64,000 nucleotides of DNA from Mactra quadrangularis. Taxonomy: Eukaryota > Mollusca > Bivalvia > Venerida > Mactridae. A program made the position numbers and the translations under genes. The notes under the pieces were generated by a model that did not search any database, was not told the DNA's origin, and saw only the letters and a program-made list of their open reading frames with translations. Shown in pieces: positions 41,955 to 54,229 of the stretch (within the stretch, counting starts at the first letter, position 1; every line of letters starts with the position of its first letter). The DNA lies in contig CM046309.1 of assembly GCA_025267735.1 (NCBI GenBank), positions 31,781,202 to 31,845,201 on the forward strand. The letters are read 5' to 3'.

Positions 41955-43135
41955 GGATATAACAAGAGCAGACCAAGGACAACACGCTCGACTTTTCCGG
42001 TGTTTTGTTCATGGCAAGGCTTATCTTCAAACAAAAAAATGATTTTAAGACAGAACTAATATTTTAAAAGGAAATAAATCAGTCAAACAATAATTACCAA
42101 TTCATATTTGTAAATTATAAAAGGGGCATAACTCCCTAAAACATTCAACCATTAACGTCCCTTCAAAGTTAAGTAGACAAAGTATCAATGAATAAGCAAC
42201 CTTCTTTCATTTAAATATCTTTATAAGGAACTATTAATGTTTCATTTTGAACAAATTTCAACATTTAAGTAAAGGGGAATAACTCCATAAAAAATCAAGA
42301 GTTATGACCCTTTGGAGCACTGTAGATGCAGTACTGATGAATAAGCATACTGTCATTTGAATATCTTGAGTATTGAAAATATTTCAGTTTAAAGTACTTT
42401 AACCCTAATTTAAAAGTTGAAAAGGGGCACAACTCCAAGTAATGCATCAAGAGTTACACCCCTTTTACTCGAGAAGATGTAGTACTGATGAAAAAAATTC
42501 TATCAAACAAAATATATTCAGTTTGAGCAAACTTTGACATTAAATTTTTTAGTATAAAGGGAAATAACTTGGATAGTAATTCATCCTGAGTTATGTCCCT
42601 TTATAGTCCGATAGATGACGAAATGATGAAAAGCATTCCAACTTATATTCAAATATATTTAAAACTACCAAAAATATCCCATTAGAACAAATTTTAATCC
42701 TAAATGTTCAAGTATAAAAGGGCAATAACTCAACAAATAATTCATCCACTGTTACTTCCCTTCATAGTCATGTAGATATTGTACCAACAAATAAATATAC
42801 AAACATTAAGCCAAATATCTTAATCAGTATTGAAGATACTCTACATTTAAAAAAATCTTTAACCTCATATTTTGCAATTTTTTAAGTATAAAAGGGCAAT
42901 AACTTAAAACATAATTTATTCAGAGTTATCCCCTTTCACAGTATGGTTAATATAGTCCCACTAAATAAGTATACCAACTTTCAATAAAATAACTTGGATA
43001 GTGTTGAAGATATTGGAATTTCAAAAAACTTTAACCAGAAAACCAATGCCAACGCCAACACCAACACTGACACCGACGCAAAAGTGATAGCAATAGCTCT
43101 CATTTTCTTCGAAAAGTCCAGCTAATAAAAACTAG
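41955..43135. mobile_element. Non-autonomous element with six diverged ~150-bp core repeats
   Basis: The motif AAAGGGSMATAACTC recurs near 42121, 42274, 42422, 42557, 42717 and 42892, each with GAGTTAT downstream. Left end AAGAGCAGACC...CTCGACTTTTC and right end GAAAAGTCCAGCT are partly inverted. A CCAACACCAACACTGACACC simple repeat at 43050 precedes the right end. The layout (ends, core repeats, simple repeat) matches bivalve Pearl-like/Helentron-associated elements. Confidence 0.6.
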
Positions 43136-43575
43136 TATCATACAATATATCTGTACTGTGCCAACCAAAAGTTTGGAGACAAATGAAATTTACAACTAAA
43201 ATTCTTTAATTTCATTTGTAGAAACATTATTTTTTAAGTTCATTTTGTAAGGTGGTCATGAAATGAAAACAATTCAAATAAATGCATCACATTTATAAGA
43301 ATCAGCATCTGACATAACAAAGCCTCTATGATCAATACAATGCTTTTTCTTATTAACAAAGTTTTATAATATATCTAATAAATCTAACCAATCGACAATC
43401 TGCATTTGCACCATGTGACTGTCCAATACATTCCTGTATTGGATCCAAAAGATATTATATTATTTTTGTATTAAACAGTTGAGTACATGTGCACTTAACG
43501 ATGGTTTCCGATTTTAATCTTTGACGATCAATGGTGATGATTTTTTTCAAAGAATATGATGATATATAATAAAAA

Positions 43576-43721
43576 GGTTATTATACATTTTACTATGCAA
43601 TACGGAATATATTTGGACTCAAACACAGCTAAAAAAGGCATATTGGACGAGCCGATAATGACTTTACATGCTGTGTACTCGTCCAAATATATTTCAGTAT
43701 TGTACAGTAATAGTAATAACC
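43576..43721. mobile_element. 146-bp foldback MITE
   Basis: Arms GGTTATTA...CAATACGGAATATATTTGG and their inverted counterpart ending TAATAACC; the inner 21 bp (43598-43618 with 43681-43702) pair almost perfectly. No ORF. Confidence 0.7.
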
Positions 43722-43897
43722 TATAATTATATTACTTTTGTAGACTTAGCTATTAGTAGAACCATAACTAAAAACATTTTTAAATAAACATTTTCACATT
43801 GCCAATAAAAGCTACTAGAAGGCCTACAGAGGGAGAATGTCTCCAAACATTTGATGGCCACTGTATAATTAGATACTGTCTTTGACTTCATACCATT

Positions 43898-45048
43898 CAG
43901 GTCCCATTTGTACAATACTAGATCAGGACAACTCAACACGAAGCAACTTAAGACAACTCATGCCACCTGTAGGAACAACTGAACCTGAAGACAACACACC
44001 CCCAGAACAACTCAATATGTATCATATATCATTATTTGCTTGAAAAAAAAAAGATCATTTTAATTTAAAATTGATATTAAATGTTATTCTCACTTCTCTA
44101 AAACAATATAAATACTAAATAATCATTAATTATAATTTATATCCCTCCATATCTTCCATACACGATAAACTTTAAATAATATATGATATAGGATGAGTTG
44201 TCCACAGGCAAACTTCTCACAGCGGTTACGTCACGCGTCGCTACTTTACCCACTGCCTTCATATGAATCAATGTGACGCTAGTAGTACCATATGACTAAT
44301 ATTTAAATTTAAATGAGCAATAACGGTAAGCCTAAAATACGTTAGGCGTAATGTAGCGAAAAATAACATTGAATGATAAAAAATGCGGTTAATTTACAAG
44401 AACTGTCAAAGAAATAACAAAATCAAATAGAAATATATGTATATCATTATGTTTCAAAATTGTTTAATTCATGAATAAATTACACCAGAAAGTGAGCAAG
44501 GTCAAGAATGAGCTGCGTTGTCCACCCAATAGGGTCCTTGGTCCTCCTCACGCTACTTATATGATGCTTTTGGTGAGAAATCTTAAGTATTTATGATAAA
44601 ATTAAATGCACAATATCATATCTATATGATATGATACTGAACAATATACCATTTATATATTAAAAGACTAAAATGTACACAATTATCCATTTAATATTTA
44701 CTTTGTACACCATTTTGCTGTTCGTGCAATTTTACGCACTTTAGGTAACCAGTGTCAGGGTAAAATTAATCTTTTCCAAAAATTATTTATTCAAACTATT
44801 TATTTTTTCCCTCTATGTACTTTGAACATCATATTTTACTAAAAAAAGGCTAAATTTATTGAAAATATTGAAATGTAAAAGAAAAGATGAAAAAAGTTTT
44901 TCGGCTCTCTGAGTGACAAATTTACTTGAGGTGGCAGTGGTTAATGATTTGATAAAGGGAAATAACTGCTGCAGGAAGTTTGGTCCACAGGTTAAGCAAT
45001 CCCTACTTAGAGTTGAGTTGCCCATGGGTGGAGTTGTACTGGACCCTG
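43898..45048. mobile_element. Element with CAGGGTCC-type ends and GACAACTCAAC subterminal repeats
   Basis: Left end CAGGTCCCATTTGTACAA with GACAACTCAACAC; right end, reversed, CAGGGTCCAGTACAACT with GGGCAACTCAACTC. It is related to the element at 50396-51791. Flanks do not show a matching target duplication. The 118-codon - strand ORF (44813-45169) crosses its right end and is not credible as a gene. Confidence 0.5.
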
Positions 45049-45271
45049 ACATAACACATTCCATATAATATAAATCAAGGAATAAAAGTACCTCCTCTGT
45101 ATAGTTGAAAGTTCTGGTGATGGAGGTCTGTAGAGTAGAAATCCTTAGTTTTATTGTCATCATAACCATTCATTACTGAACTAAATACATTCTATTTCTG
45201 AAATAACCAAGGGAGATAACTATCAATATAATGAAAAACATAAGAGGGCATTATTTCAATGTTCAAATTTA

Positions 45272-45398
45272 TTCAACTGTCAGTGGAGCATACATTAACT
45301 CTACTGATTTTAATCTAGTTTTATCAATCAAAAGTACAGAAAAACTGTAGTGAATATTTAAATCAATGGGGTTAATTTAGGGACCACTGAAAGTTGAA
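45272..45398. mobile_element. 127-bp MITE, TTCAACTGTC family, copy 2
   Basis: Ends TTCAACTGTCAGTGG and CCACTGAAAGTTGAA are inverted, flanked by TA on both sides. Same family as 14981-15110. Confidence 0.7.
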
Positions 45399-45599
45399 TA
45401 AAATTGTTCTAAATCTATGTATTTACAGTCCAATTTTCAAAACTTTCAAAGCTTGAATAATTTCTCAGTAACTTATTGGAATAATTCTATATTATACAAC
45501 CACAGCCAACTAAAGTACCTAGGCTAAAACTTATTATACAACTATCATTTAACACATAAACAAAGTCACATTGAAATTATTCATGTTTTGAAAAAACAA

Positions 45600-46990
45600 A
45601 CAATGACATTTAAAGTAGAATTCCCATAATGCTATTTTACAGTCATTCAAATTTTTCAAAATCACATATATTATTATGAAACATAATATTTCTCATCTCG
45701 TACATCATGTTATTAATTAAGCATGAATTAGATTCATCAAACAAAAGTCTGTTTCAAAGTTACTGATAAAATGTTTTTAATCAAAGTAAATAGCGTGACC
45801 GGCTTGAGCTGAAAATGGATGGAATCAGCCCTGAAGATCGCCATCAATGGAGAGGAAGACTTCGTTCAAGACCAGACACACAGGCCTCACCCTTACCAAG
45901 GAATAATCAACGGCCTGTTTAAAATAAACCGGATGATGATGATGAAATAATTATCTCCCTTTGATATGAAAAATTGTGTTATCTTAAATTTGTCTGTAAT
46001 AGATTCAAGTTTGCATAATTTAAGAATCTGTACAAGTAAAATATCAGATTTTGCATAGATCAGTATATGGGGAATTCTACCTTAAGAACATTTTATACAG
46101 TTTTCTTTTTCGATAACCAGAGGTGCGTTCAAAAATGCGAGTGCTCAAGCCAGTACCTGCATTCAAATTGTTAGACTATTGACAGATTGCAAGCCCTCAC
46201 TTAAAACCTAAGATGGTGTCAAACAGTACATTATTAAGATAGCAGGTGAACAATTATTTTAGTTGATACAATAGATCTTTCACCAACTTAATATTATAAG
46301 GTTCCATGAAGCTCATGAAAAGAACAACTCAAAATATAAGAACAGAAAACCCAGCCAGTGAACAATTAAACCCATTTTCATACCCAAAGTCCAGTAGAAT
46401 TCTCAATACTAGCTGTCGAGAATCTTGATAACCTCTGGGTACGAAATGAATAAACCTAGACACTAAACAGGGACCATACATTATTAGTTATTGAAGTTAA
46501 AAACCATCTTTTTTACTGTTTTTTATTATAAAATGTAAAATTATCATGTTGCGTAGATATTTATGATTTAAAACACTTTTGTTTGGCTAACCCTGGAAGA
46601 ATTCCCATAATACCAACTTACAGTCATTGTACTTGAAAGCTATCATAAATGTTCTCATATCATAATAATTTCAATTCATTACAACATGTTAATATTATGC
46701 ATGGATTAGATTCATAAAACAGTACTCATAAACAAAAATTTTAATGAAAACTTTTGATGAGTAATTATCACCCTCGGATATGAAAATAGGGTAAGTTTTT
46801 AATTTTTCTATAAAGAAAATAATAGTTGATAAAATTTAAGTAAATGACAAGGAGAAAACATTAAAAAGTAAAATTAGATACAAGTTTTGTGAAAGGTTTA
46901 CTGTAGTTAGAATAATAGTTTTATATTAGGGAAACTCTACCTTAATTATCACATTTTATTCAAAGTTATCATTGAAGTTTCTCAATTGAT
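45600..46990. repeat. Diverged tandem duplication, about 1 kb period
   Basis: GAATTCCCATAATGC..TTTTACAGTCATT near 45621 recurs near 46599, and ATGAATTAGATTCATCAAAC near 45723 recurs near 46701. GGGGAATTCTACCTTAAGA near 46069 pairs with GGGAAACTCTACCTTAA near 46929. The LINE tail lies in the first copy only. Confidence 0.55.
45794..45948 (+). pseudogene. 3' tail of a LINE ORF2 with (GAT)n end
   Basis: The frame from 45794 reads RDRLELKMDGISPEDRHQW and then RGRLRSRP up to TAA at 45920, a typical C-terminal end of a LINE ORF2 (D-R-x-x-W-R). An in-frame TAG lies directly upstream. GGATGATGATGATGAA at 45933 looks like the element's simple-repeat tail. Only about 42 codons remain. Confidence 0.6.
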
Positions 46991-48044
46991 TCAATAAAAA
47001 AGAAAAATAGTTTTTAATGAACAAAATCTTGAATTTTAAGTCAACTACATAACTCCATTAACCTTATCATTGACAGTTGTCTTACTTATTATAAAAACAT
47101 AGTAGAATGTTATCTAAATTATATTTTAACATATATTTACTTTAAAAAAACATTCTACAATGTATCTATGTTTTTCTAATTGAGAAATTTCCATAAGAGT
47201 AAAAATTAAACATAAAAATTAAATTAACAATTATCATAAAATGGTTATCTAAATTTATCTTATTATCAAACAATTCATTTTTAATCTGCAAAAAATACAG
47301 TATCTTTGACACATTTTTATGCCATCATCATATTTCATTTTATCTTTCTTATTTTATACACTAAATTGTTTATTATCATAGTTTTTAATTCATAAAGATT
47401 TTCAAAACATGATAAGCTTAACTTTTGAATCAATAGAGAACTATAAAATGATTATAATAACTCAAATAACTAATAAAATATTGTAACAGGGTCAAATTCT
47501 GTTCAATAGTTTTGTTTTATGAGGGAAATAATCCTGACTGTCTTGTTTAAGTTAGTTTTTAATAATACTACAGTTGCCTCCCTTGTTATAAATGATTTAA
47601 CGTTTAAAAATTATGTGACAAGAGTTAACTGGTTTCATTGAATTTGTTGAACTATAAAAGTATTTTGACTCTAACAATTTTTCTTGCATTTGTCTTCATA
47701 AGCAACAGTTGTATTTTTGCGACCTTTCCATCAGTGTATATAGTCACGTGAACTTCAAAATGAAAACAAACTCAATTTTCATAAAATTCTTGCATCAACC
47801 AAAAAATAGAGCTGATTAAAGTAAGGCATAAAATAACATTACATTTCCTATTCGAAAATGGTCATATTAACCTATGAATTGTAATTGATACAAAAGGCAA
47901 TTTTGCAAATAACCTAGTTTACTCTCTGTTCGTTTTTTATGCTTTTAGCTAACAATCAATATTTACAGGATCAATTGGGGAAGAACATACGCTTGTTAAC
48001 CGTATATGTTGTTGCTGTAGGTTACATGACTGTGGACCCTGCAT
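46991..48044. other. No gene seen
   Basis: Very AT-rich with no ORF of note and no clear repeat boundaries. Confidence 0.5.
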
Positions 48045-48275
48045 ACTAAGGGTTGAGTTGTTCACATGTTGAGTTGTCTCTACTTACAGATCCAGATGCC
48101 CTTACTTTGAGTAGTCATTGGGTCTGTTGCCTAAGCCAATCGCTATGTATCACTTAGCCCCCTGGTACTCTCTATTAGGTATCACATACTTATTCCTTTT
48201 GGTGTAAGAAGGGTACCAGGGCACAAAGCCTTACTTAGCAATATGGTTATGAAACTGGCCCTATGGGTTGAGTTG
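48045..48275. repeat. Fragment with GGGTTGAGTTGT motifs
   Basis: GGGTTGAGTTGTTCACATG at 48049 and GGGTTGAGTTGTAGCAG at 48265 resemble the subterminal repeats of the elements at 43898 and 50396. Probably a decayed piece of that family. Confidence 0.4.
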
Positions 48276-48320
48276 TAGCAGAACAGCCGAGAATCTAATG
48301 TTTCATGATCTATCTGTTAA

Positions 48321-49038
48321 GGTGGGTCAGTACTTTACTGGGGTGAAAAGACGAAAAAAATATCATGTTCACCGATTATCATGAAAGTAGGCAGGCAGAT
48401 TCTTCATCATTCTTGTTTGTTTTTCTGGTAACCTTGGTGACATTGTCTTTATTTTTCATGGACATCACAATGGTTTGCGCTAAAAAAAGGCATACATGTT
48501 CATTTAACCAACATATTAAAGGTATTGAGTGTCCGAGGCCAATGATATTTATACCATAATGTTTCTAAAATGTTGTTGCATACAATTATTTTGTTCTAAT
48601 TATCAAAATATCACGTGAGTTGTAAAGATTGTACATTTCATCACTGAATTCAGGGTTTTCACATCTACAAGGTTTCACCAATTGCCAAGTTTCGATGTTT
48701 ATTTTCATATTAACACAGAATGGAGGTCAAACTCTTATCGCAATTTTTGAAAAGTACGCACTTTTTGTGTCATATTGATGAAATAAAAAACAAAAGTGAA
48801 CGTTCTCAGTTTTTCACAATATCCAGTTCAAAGTAAAATTACCCTCATTACAACGGCATGCCTGTTTTTAGCGCAAACCATTGTGACATCCATAACATCA
48901 TGAAAATAAAGACAACATCGCCAAGGTTACCAGAAAAACAAACAAGAAGCATGAAGGTATCTGCCTGCCAACTTTTATCATAAGCAGTGAACATGATATT
49001 TTTTTAGTCTTTTCCTCCAAGTAAGGTACCAACCGACC
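48321..49038. mobile_element. Foldback MITE flanked by TTAA (piggyBac-like)
   Basis: About 170-bp inverted arms begin GGTGGGTCAGTACTTTACT and, from the right, GGTCGGTTGGTACCTTACT, and share AATATCATGTTCAC, CAGGCAGAT and GGTTTGCGCTAAAA. Each end is flanked by TTAA (48317-48320, 49039-49042), the piggyBac target. The 64-codon ORF within the left arm is not a gene. Confidence 0.75.
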
Positions 49039-49042
49039 TTAA

Positions 49043-50079
49043 ATTAACTACAATAACCAAAATATACCTTTACATGTCTTTATATCTTGTCACCAAATAA
49101 CACATATGATCTAGAATAAGTCTATCTCAAGTTTTAGCATAGTCTAAGCTCAGTGATATACTACATGCAGAAGACCTCCAAGGATGATCCTGTAAAAAAA
49201 GACACACAAATTGGTAAGAAAAATCAGCGATTCACTTTCTTGTTTTATGCATTTTATGTAACTACAGTAAAATTTCATTCAACAGGGTCTGTACAGCCAG
49301 ATGGTTAACATAATATGTCCCGTTTTACAAGCGAGTGTATAATCAAAGCGCTGAAGGCACTGAATTTGTTTGGGTTTGAAAAGTGGAATTCAATTTCCGA
49401 CTCCAACAAAACATTCGTTCACAAAGAACAGTTCAGTGATATTAGTTTGATAGGTAGGCCAGCACTGTTCCGTTTCAAAACACTTTATACAATGGACCTA
49501 TAAATACAACAGGTAAACCGGACAGGCGAACTCACTACTGATTTTTTTCACACAATCACCGCAAGTCAAAGGGGTCATTCTTAAAACAATTCAATAACTG
49601 CCGCTTAGAAGCTATCATTCATGCACATTTATTCTACTGCATCTGTATGTAAAATAAATGAAGTCCTCTATTCAGACATCATTCAAAATCATTTACTACG
49701 ATCTTTAAACTTTTCCTATTGAACCATTCTATTACATAAGATGATGTAACATATCTACTGACAACTGGCACAAACGACAGGTCGTGACTGGATAGTTGAT
49801 ACCATTCTATTACATAATGCGACGTAAGGATCTCTACTGAGACGCTTAACTCATAAGCTATAATATATGCGCTTCAGTATAGACCGATTAACAGATGTAT
49901 TTCAGGAATTATTGCGCCTGTCATAGCAGACGATCATTTTGAATTGCTCTATGCATATATACTGAGGGACTATTTCTGGATTTTGCACACTTTCAAAATC
50001 GGAGAGGGTCTGAATTATGGTACATATATTTGTTCAGGACTGACGTCCCGAACAAATAAAAAGCACATGGTTTACGCTG
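49043..50079. other. No gene seen
   Basis: A short ORF (49315-49503) has no recognised features. The direct repeat ACCATTCTATTACATAA at 49723 and 49801 is small. Nothing else supported. Confidence 0.45.
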
Positions 50080-50395
50080 ATTTCTCTGGGTAGGTTTATT
50101 TTGTGGACCAGCAGACCAGTTTAGTATACGGATACAGTATAACAAATATGCGGATCATAATGTGTGCCTAGTAGATAATTGAAATTTGCCAATATTTTTT
50201 TTTGAAAAGATAAGACTGATAAGAGTTTTGGGAAATTACATTTAATATTTATTCATATGTAAATATGTAAATACCAATATCAAGATTATATTTTTTTAAG
50301 AAACAAGTTTGCAGATTTCAACTATTAAAAGAATTGTCGATTGCTTCATTACAATTATATTTCATTATATTGTTGTAAATATTATATATTTCAAC

Positions 50396-51791
50396 GGGTC
50401 CGATACAACTTAACCCGTGGACAAGTCAACCCGTAGACAACTCAACCCAAAGTTGGGACAACTTAACCCGTAAGTTGGGACAACTCAAGCCGAGGACAAC
50501 TCAACCTGTATCATATATATTAGTTATTCATCCTAAAAAATGAGTTTTAAAAATTAAAAGAGATATTTAATGTATTTTTATTGATAATGGAAGGTATTTG
50601 TGAATGAAATAAAAGTAATGTTTTGTGTTTAAAGTTTTTTTAATCAGATGAGCAACAAAAGTGAAGATTGAGTAAATACAGCGTCAATTGTATTGCATAT
50701 TGAATATGTAAGGCCACAACAAATTGATCATATGTTCAATGGATTCGCTCGCACCTTAATTTTGACGGTTTTAACAAAAAAATTTTTTTTATTTCCTCGC
50801 TCGCCCATAAAAATTTGGTCAAAACGCTATATAAAGCAAGTGAATAAAGACTTTTTAAAAACTTTTTTGCTCACTCGCCCCATTTTTTTTCCAGAAAAAT
50901 CCATAGAACATATATTATCAACTTGTTGTGGCCTAACATTTAATATATTTTTTATATTGAATTAACTGTTTATTCGATAAACTTGGACATAACTTTAGTA
51001 ATTAAGTTTCATATTGATGTTAAAAAAGTCATATGCCATATTTAAAGTAGAATTGTACGTCTTAATGGTTCTGACTTTAAAGCACTAATTCGTTTGCGAA
51101 CTGTTACGTTTAAGTTAGAAATAGCATTGTTACAAAGTGATTATTGGTAAGTGTACTTGCAATTTAGTAAGCATTTATAACTTGTCTGACAAACCATCAA
51201 AATAAACTTCTTAAAGATATAATAATGATTGAAGTGTGCCAAAATCAATCAACTAAACACAATTAAAGAATAAAAATTGCATTAATTTTCGAACTATAAA
51301 GCAAAAAAGTGGTAATTGACAATAATTCTTGATTAAACAAGCACGTTTTCCAGTCATTAATTACCAGTTTGTCAATGTATTTTATCACATATTTTTGTTT
51401 TAATACGCAATATTTATCTTAATATCAGTTATCCAAGTTAGACAAAACATTCAATTAAAATGAATGTAGTACATATACTTTATTTGCAATATCTATATAA
51501 CAATTGAGCAATCTTTATTTTTAATTATAATAAATCATATTTTCTCATTTTGAAAAATACTAACGCATAAGAATCATTATTTTTATACATAATATCATTC
51601 ATAAACAATTGTTTTATCTAAATATCAAATATAACTGTCAAAGCACTATTTTTATGATTTATAACTTATAATATACGATACAGGTTGAGTTTTCTTGGGT
51701 TGACTTGTCCCTTCGTGCAGGTTGAGTTGTCCCTACCTGCGGGTTGAGTTGTCTCGGATTGACTTGTCTTCGGTTGAGTTGTCCCGACCCC
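50396..51791. mobile_element. 1.4-kb element with GACAACTCAACCC subterminal repeats, perfect 8-bp target duplication
   Basis: Ends GGGTCCGATACAACTTAACC and, from the right, GGGGTCGGGACAACTCAACC. Four to five GGACAACTCAACCCG-type repeats lie inside each end over about 120 bp, followed by AACCTGTATC. It is flanked by ATTTCAAC on both sides (50388-50395, 51792-51799). The 8-bp duplication suggests an hAT-like or P-like transposase in trans. Confidence 0.85.
50712..50933. mobile_element. 222-bp MITE with GGCCACAACAA ends, TAA target duplication
   Basis: Inverted ends GGCCACAACAAATTGATCAT and, from the right, GGCCACAACAAGTTGATAAT, extending about 35 bp. TAA on both sides (50709-50711, 50934-50936) fits PIF/Harbinger. 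It sits inside the 50396-51791 element. The 90-codon ORF covering it starts outside and is not a gene. Confidence 0.8.
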
Positions 51792-51959
51792 ATTTCAACT
51801 GTTATAGACATTATCATTTGAAAACAAATTAGATTAAAAAATTCAAATGTAATATTTTAATAATATACTGTTTTTGTCCTTTTTAGCGGACTGTATAAAT
51901 AAAGAAACCTAATCATGTATCATTGACTTTGAAAGTTTAATTTACGATCTTTTCAAACT

Positions 51960-52800
51960 ATGATTAACTGTAGCGGACCAGTTAATTTTAAGAGCGTTAG
52001 AGTAACGGACCAGGTTATAGATCTAGCAAATGTAAGATTATTTTTGCGGACTGTTTTAATTATGAAGAGTTTTGTATTATATTTACGAACTATTGATCTG
52101 AGATATCGCTGTAGCAGACCAGGTAGTTTTAACAGATTTAAAATGACGGACATTTACACAAAGGTTTAACTGTAACGGAACCAGTTAAATTTAAGAGCGT
52201 AAGAGTAACGGACCAGGTTATAGATCGAGAAGATATAAGATTATTTTTGCGGACTGTATTAAATATGAAGAGTTTCGTACTATATTGACTGACTATTGAT
52301 CTGAGGTTTCACTGTAGCAGACCATTTATTTTAAGAGTGTTAGAGTTACGGACCAGGTGATAAATCGAGCTGATAAAAGATTATTTTTGCGTATAGTATT
52401 AATTATGAAGAGTGATCGTGTTACATTGACAGACATTTACTCCTAGATTTAACTGTAGTGGACCAGTTAATTGTAAGAGCGTAAGAGTTACGGACTAGGT
52501 TATAGATCGAGCAGATATAAGATTATTTTTGCGTATAGTATTAATTATGAAGAGTGATCGTGTTACATTGACAGACATTTACTCCTAGATTTAACTGTAG
52601 CAGACCACTTAATTTTAAGAGCGTTAAGAGTTACAGACCAGGTTATTGATCTGAGGTAAAACAGTAGCGGACTGGGTAATTTTAAGAACAAGCAGATATA
52701 AGATTTTTTTTACGGACTGTATGAATTATGGTATTACGATGACAGAATTTACACCTAGGTTTAACTGTAGCGGACCAGTTATTTTAAGAGCATTATACTG
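51960..52800 (+). repeat. Left-arm tandem units of the foldback element
   Basis: AACTGTAGCGGACCAG-type units recur near 51966, 52170, 52309, 52451, 52589, 52665 and 52762, most followed by AGAGCGTTAGAGT and GGACCAGGTTATAGATC. Spacing is uneven (about 75-205 bp). Confidence 0.75.
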
Positions 52801-54229
52801 AAATATCTAAGAATAGTAATGAAAAAATGAGGCATTTCTAAACATGTGTCTTTCCCTTTCCTATTTTTTGGTATATTTTTTCTTGAATATGTATGTGTGT
52901 CTGTTTGTTTTGTTTGTTCTTTCAAGCTGTAAGTATTTGCAAAAAAATGTATGCGTGTGTTGAATAAAAGTATAGAACTTTAACCATAGAACTTAATACG
53001 ATAGTTTGGCGCATACTTAATAAATAACTTCAAAAGGGTGTAAGTAGCAAATAAACCATTTAGAATTTTTTATATCAATTGTATGTCTTCTTGTTTGTCA
53101 TAGAGCAATTATTATTCGACAGTAATTATGATAGTAACAATAATTATAAGACAACTATATATCAATTTGCTACATCTAATGAGAAAGTACAATAAAAACT
53201 AAACGATTGCAATAGCCGTAATTGTTTGTTTTACATTCTAATTAAAAAGCATGTTACAAACATTAATAATTCTATTCCTGAATTTTGGCATTTTCTTTAA
53301 TACTGTCATTCATTAGAAAGTTTTTATGTGATAAAAGTCATCCCATTGCCTTTCAAATGGTCATTTGTGCTTAAATATATAATATATATATTTTAATTTA
53401 CATTATCTATAACGTTTACTTATTTAAATAAATGAACTGTATTGTGATTTGAATATTTAATTCGGTTTGTGCAATTTACTTTTTCAACACTTGAGTGCTA
53501 TTGTATCATATATTGAAATTGCTTTAATAATTGGACACAGCCAAATCAAGTATTTCAGTGATTTACTTAAATATATGTATGTATATTTGTGCTTATAATA
53601 TTTGTTACTGTTTTTTGTTCTGCTAAATTTTGCATAATGTTATTACAACCTGTGAATGTTATTCAAGATGTTAATCTCTTCAGGTCTGTTTTTATATATA
53701 AACCTTCTCAAATATCTCCCAATTGGTTTGGTCCAGATGCAAGTCGATATCTTTATTTGTTAAATATTTGATTAATACTTATTGAAAAAATACAATAAAT
53801 TAAAGATATCATCTTGTAAGTGTACGCCCATACACCAATTATCGATTAGGTCAGCCCTAGCTGATGCTTAACAGTCATGATGCTTAATTGCTAATAAAGC
53901 ATTGGATAAAATCATTTTGAAATCCCCCCACTCTATCCAAGATGTACATGGATTAATTTGATAACCGACCAAGATAGTAAAAGGTGTCACCTTCATTGTG
54001 ATGTTATCCCACATACACACGGCGATAGCTTTTTATTAAGTTATATTATCTGCGCGACAAATCACATGTTATGCAGCTTTTACAATCGTGAAATTAAATG
54101 GTCTACTGAAAGTCAAAATTCCTTCAATTTTAGCTCATATTTGACTGATATTTAATATACTGGTCTGCAGAATCAGTACTTTACCAATCTTACAGTTTGC
54201 TTGAACAATCATTTGAAAAAATAAGTCCA
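52801..54229. other. Central spacer of the foldback element
   Basis: AT-rich, not inverted-repeated. ORFs 53589-53771 and 53958-54155 have no recognised domain. If the element ever encoded a transposase it would be expected here, but none is visible. Confidence 0.5.

Noticed and set aside
44813..45169. 118-codon - strand ORF
   Set aside because: It crosses the end of a TIR element and shows no domain or splice context.
50693..50965. 90-codon ORF in the nested element
   Set aside because: It is made of the inverted ends and T-rich core of the 222-bp MITE, with no recognisable domain.
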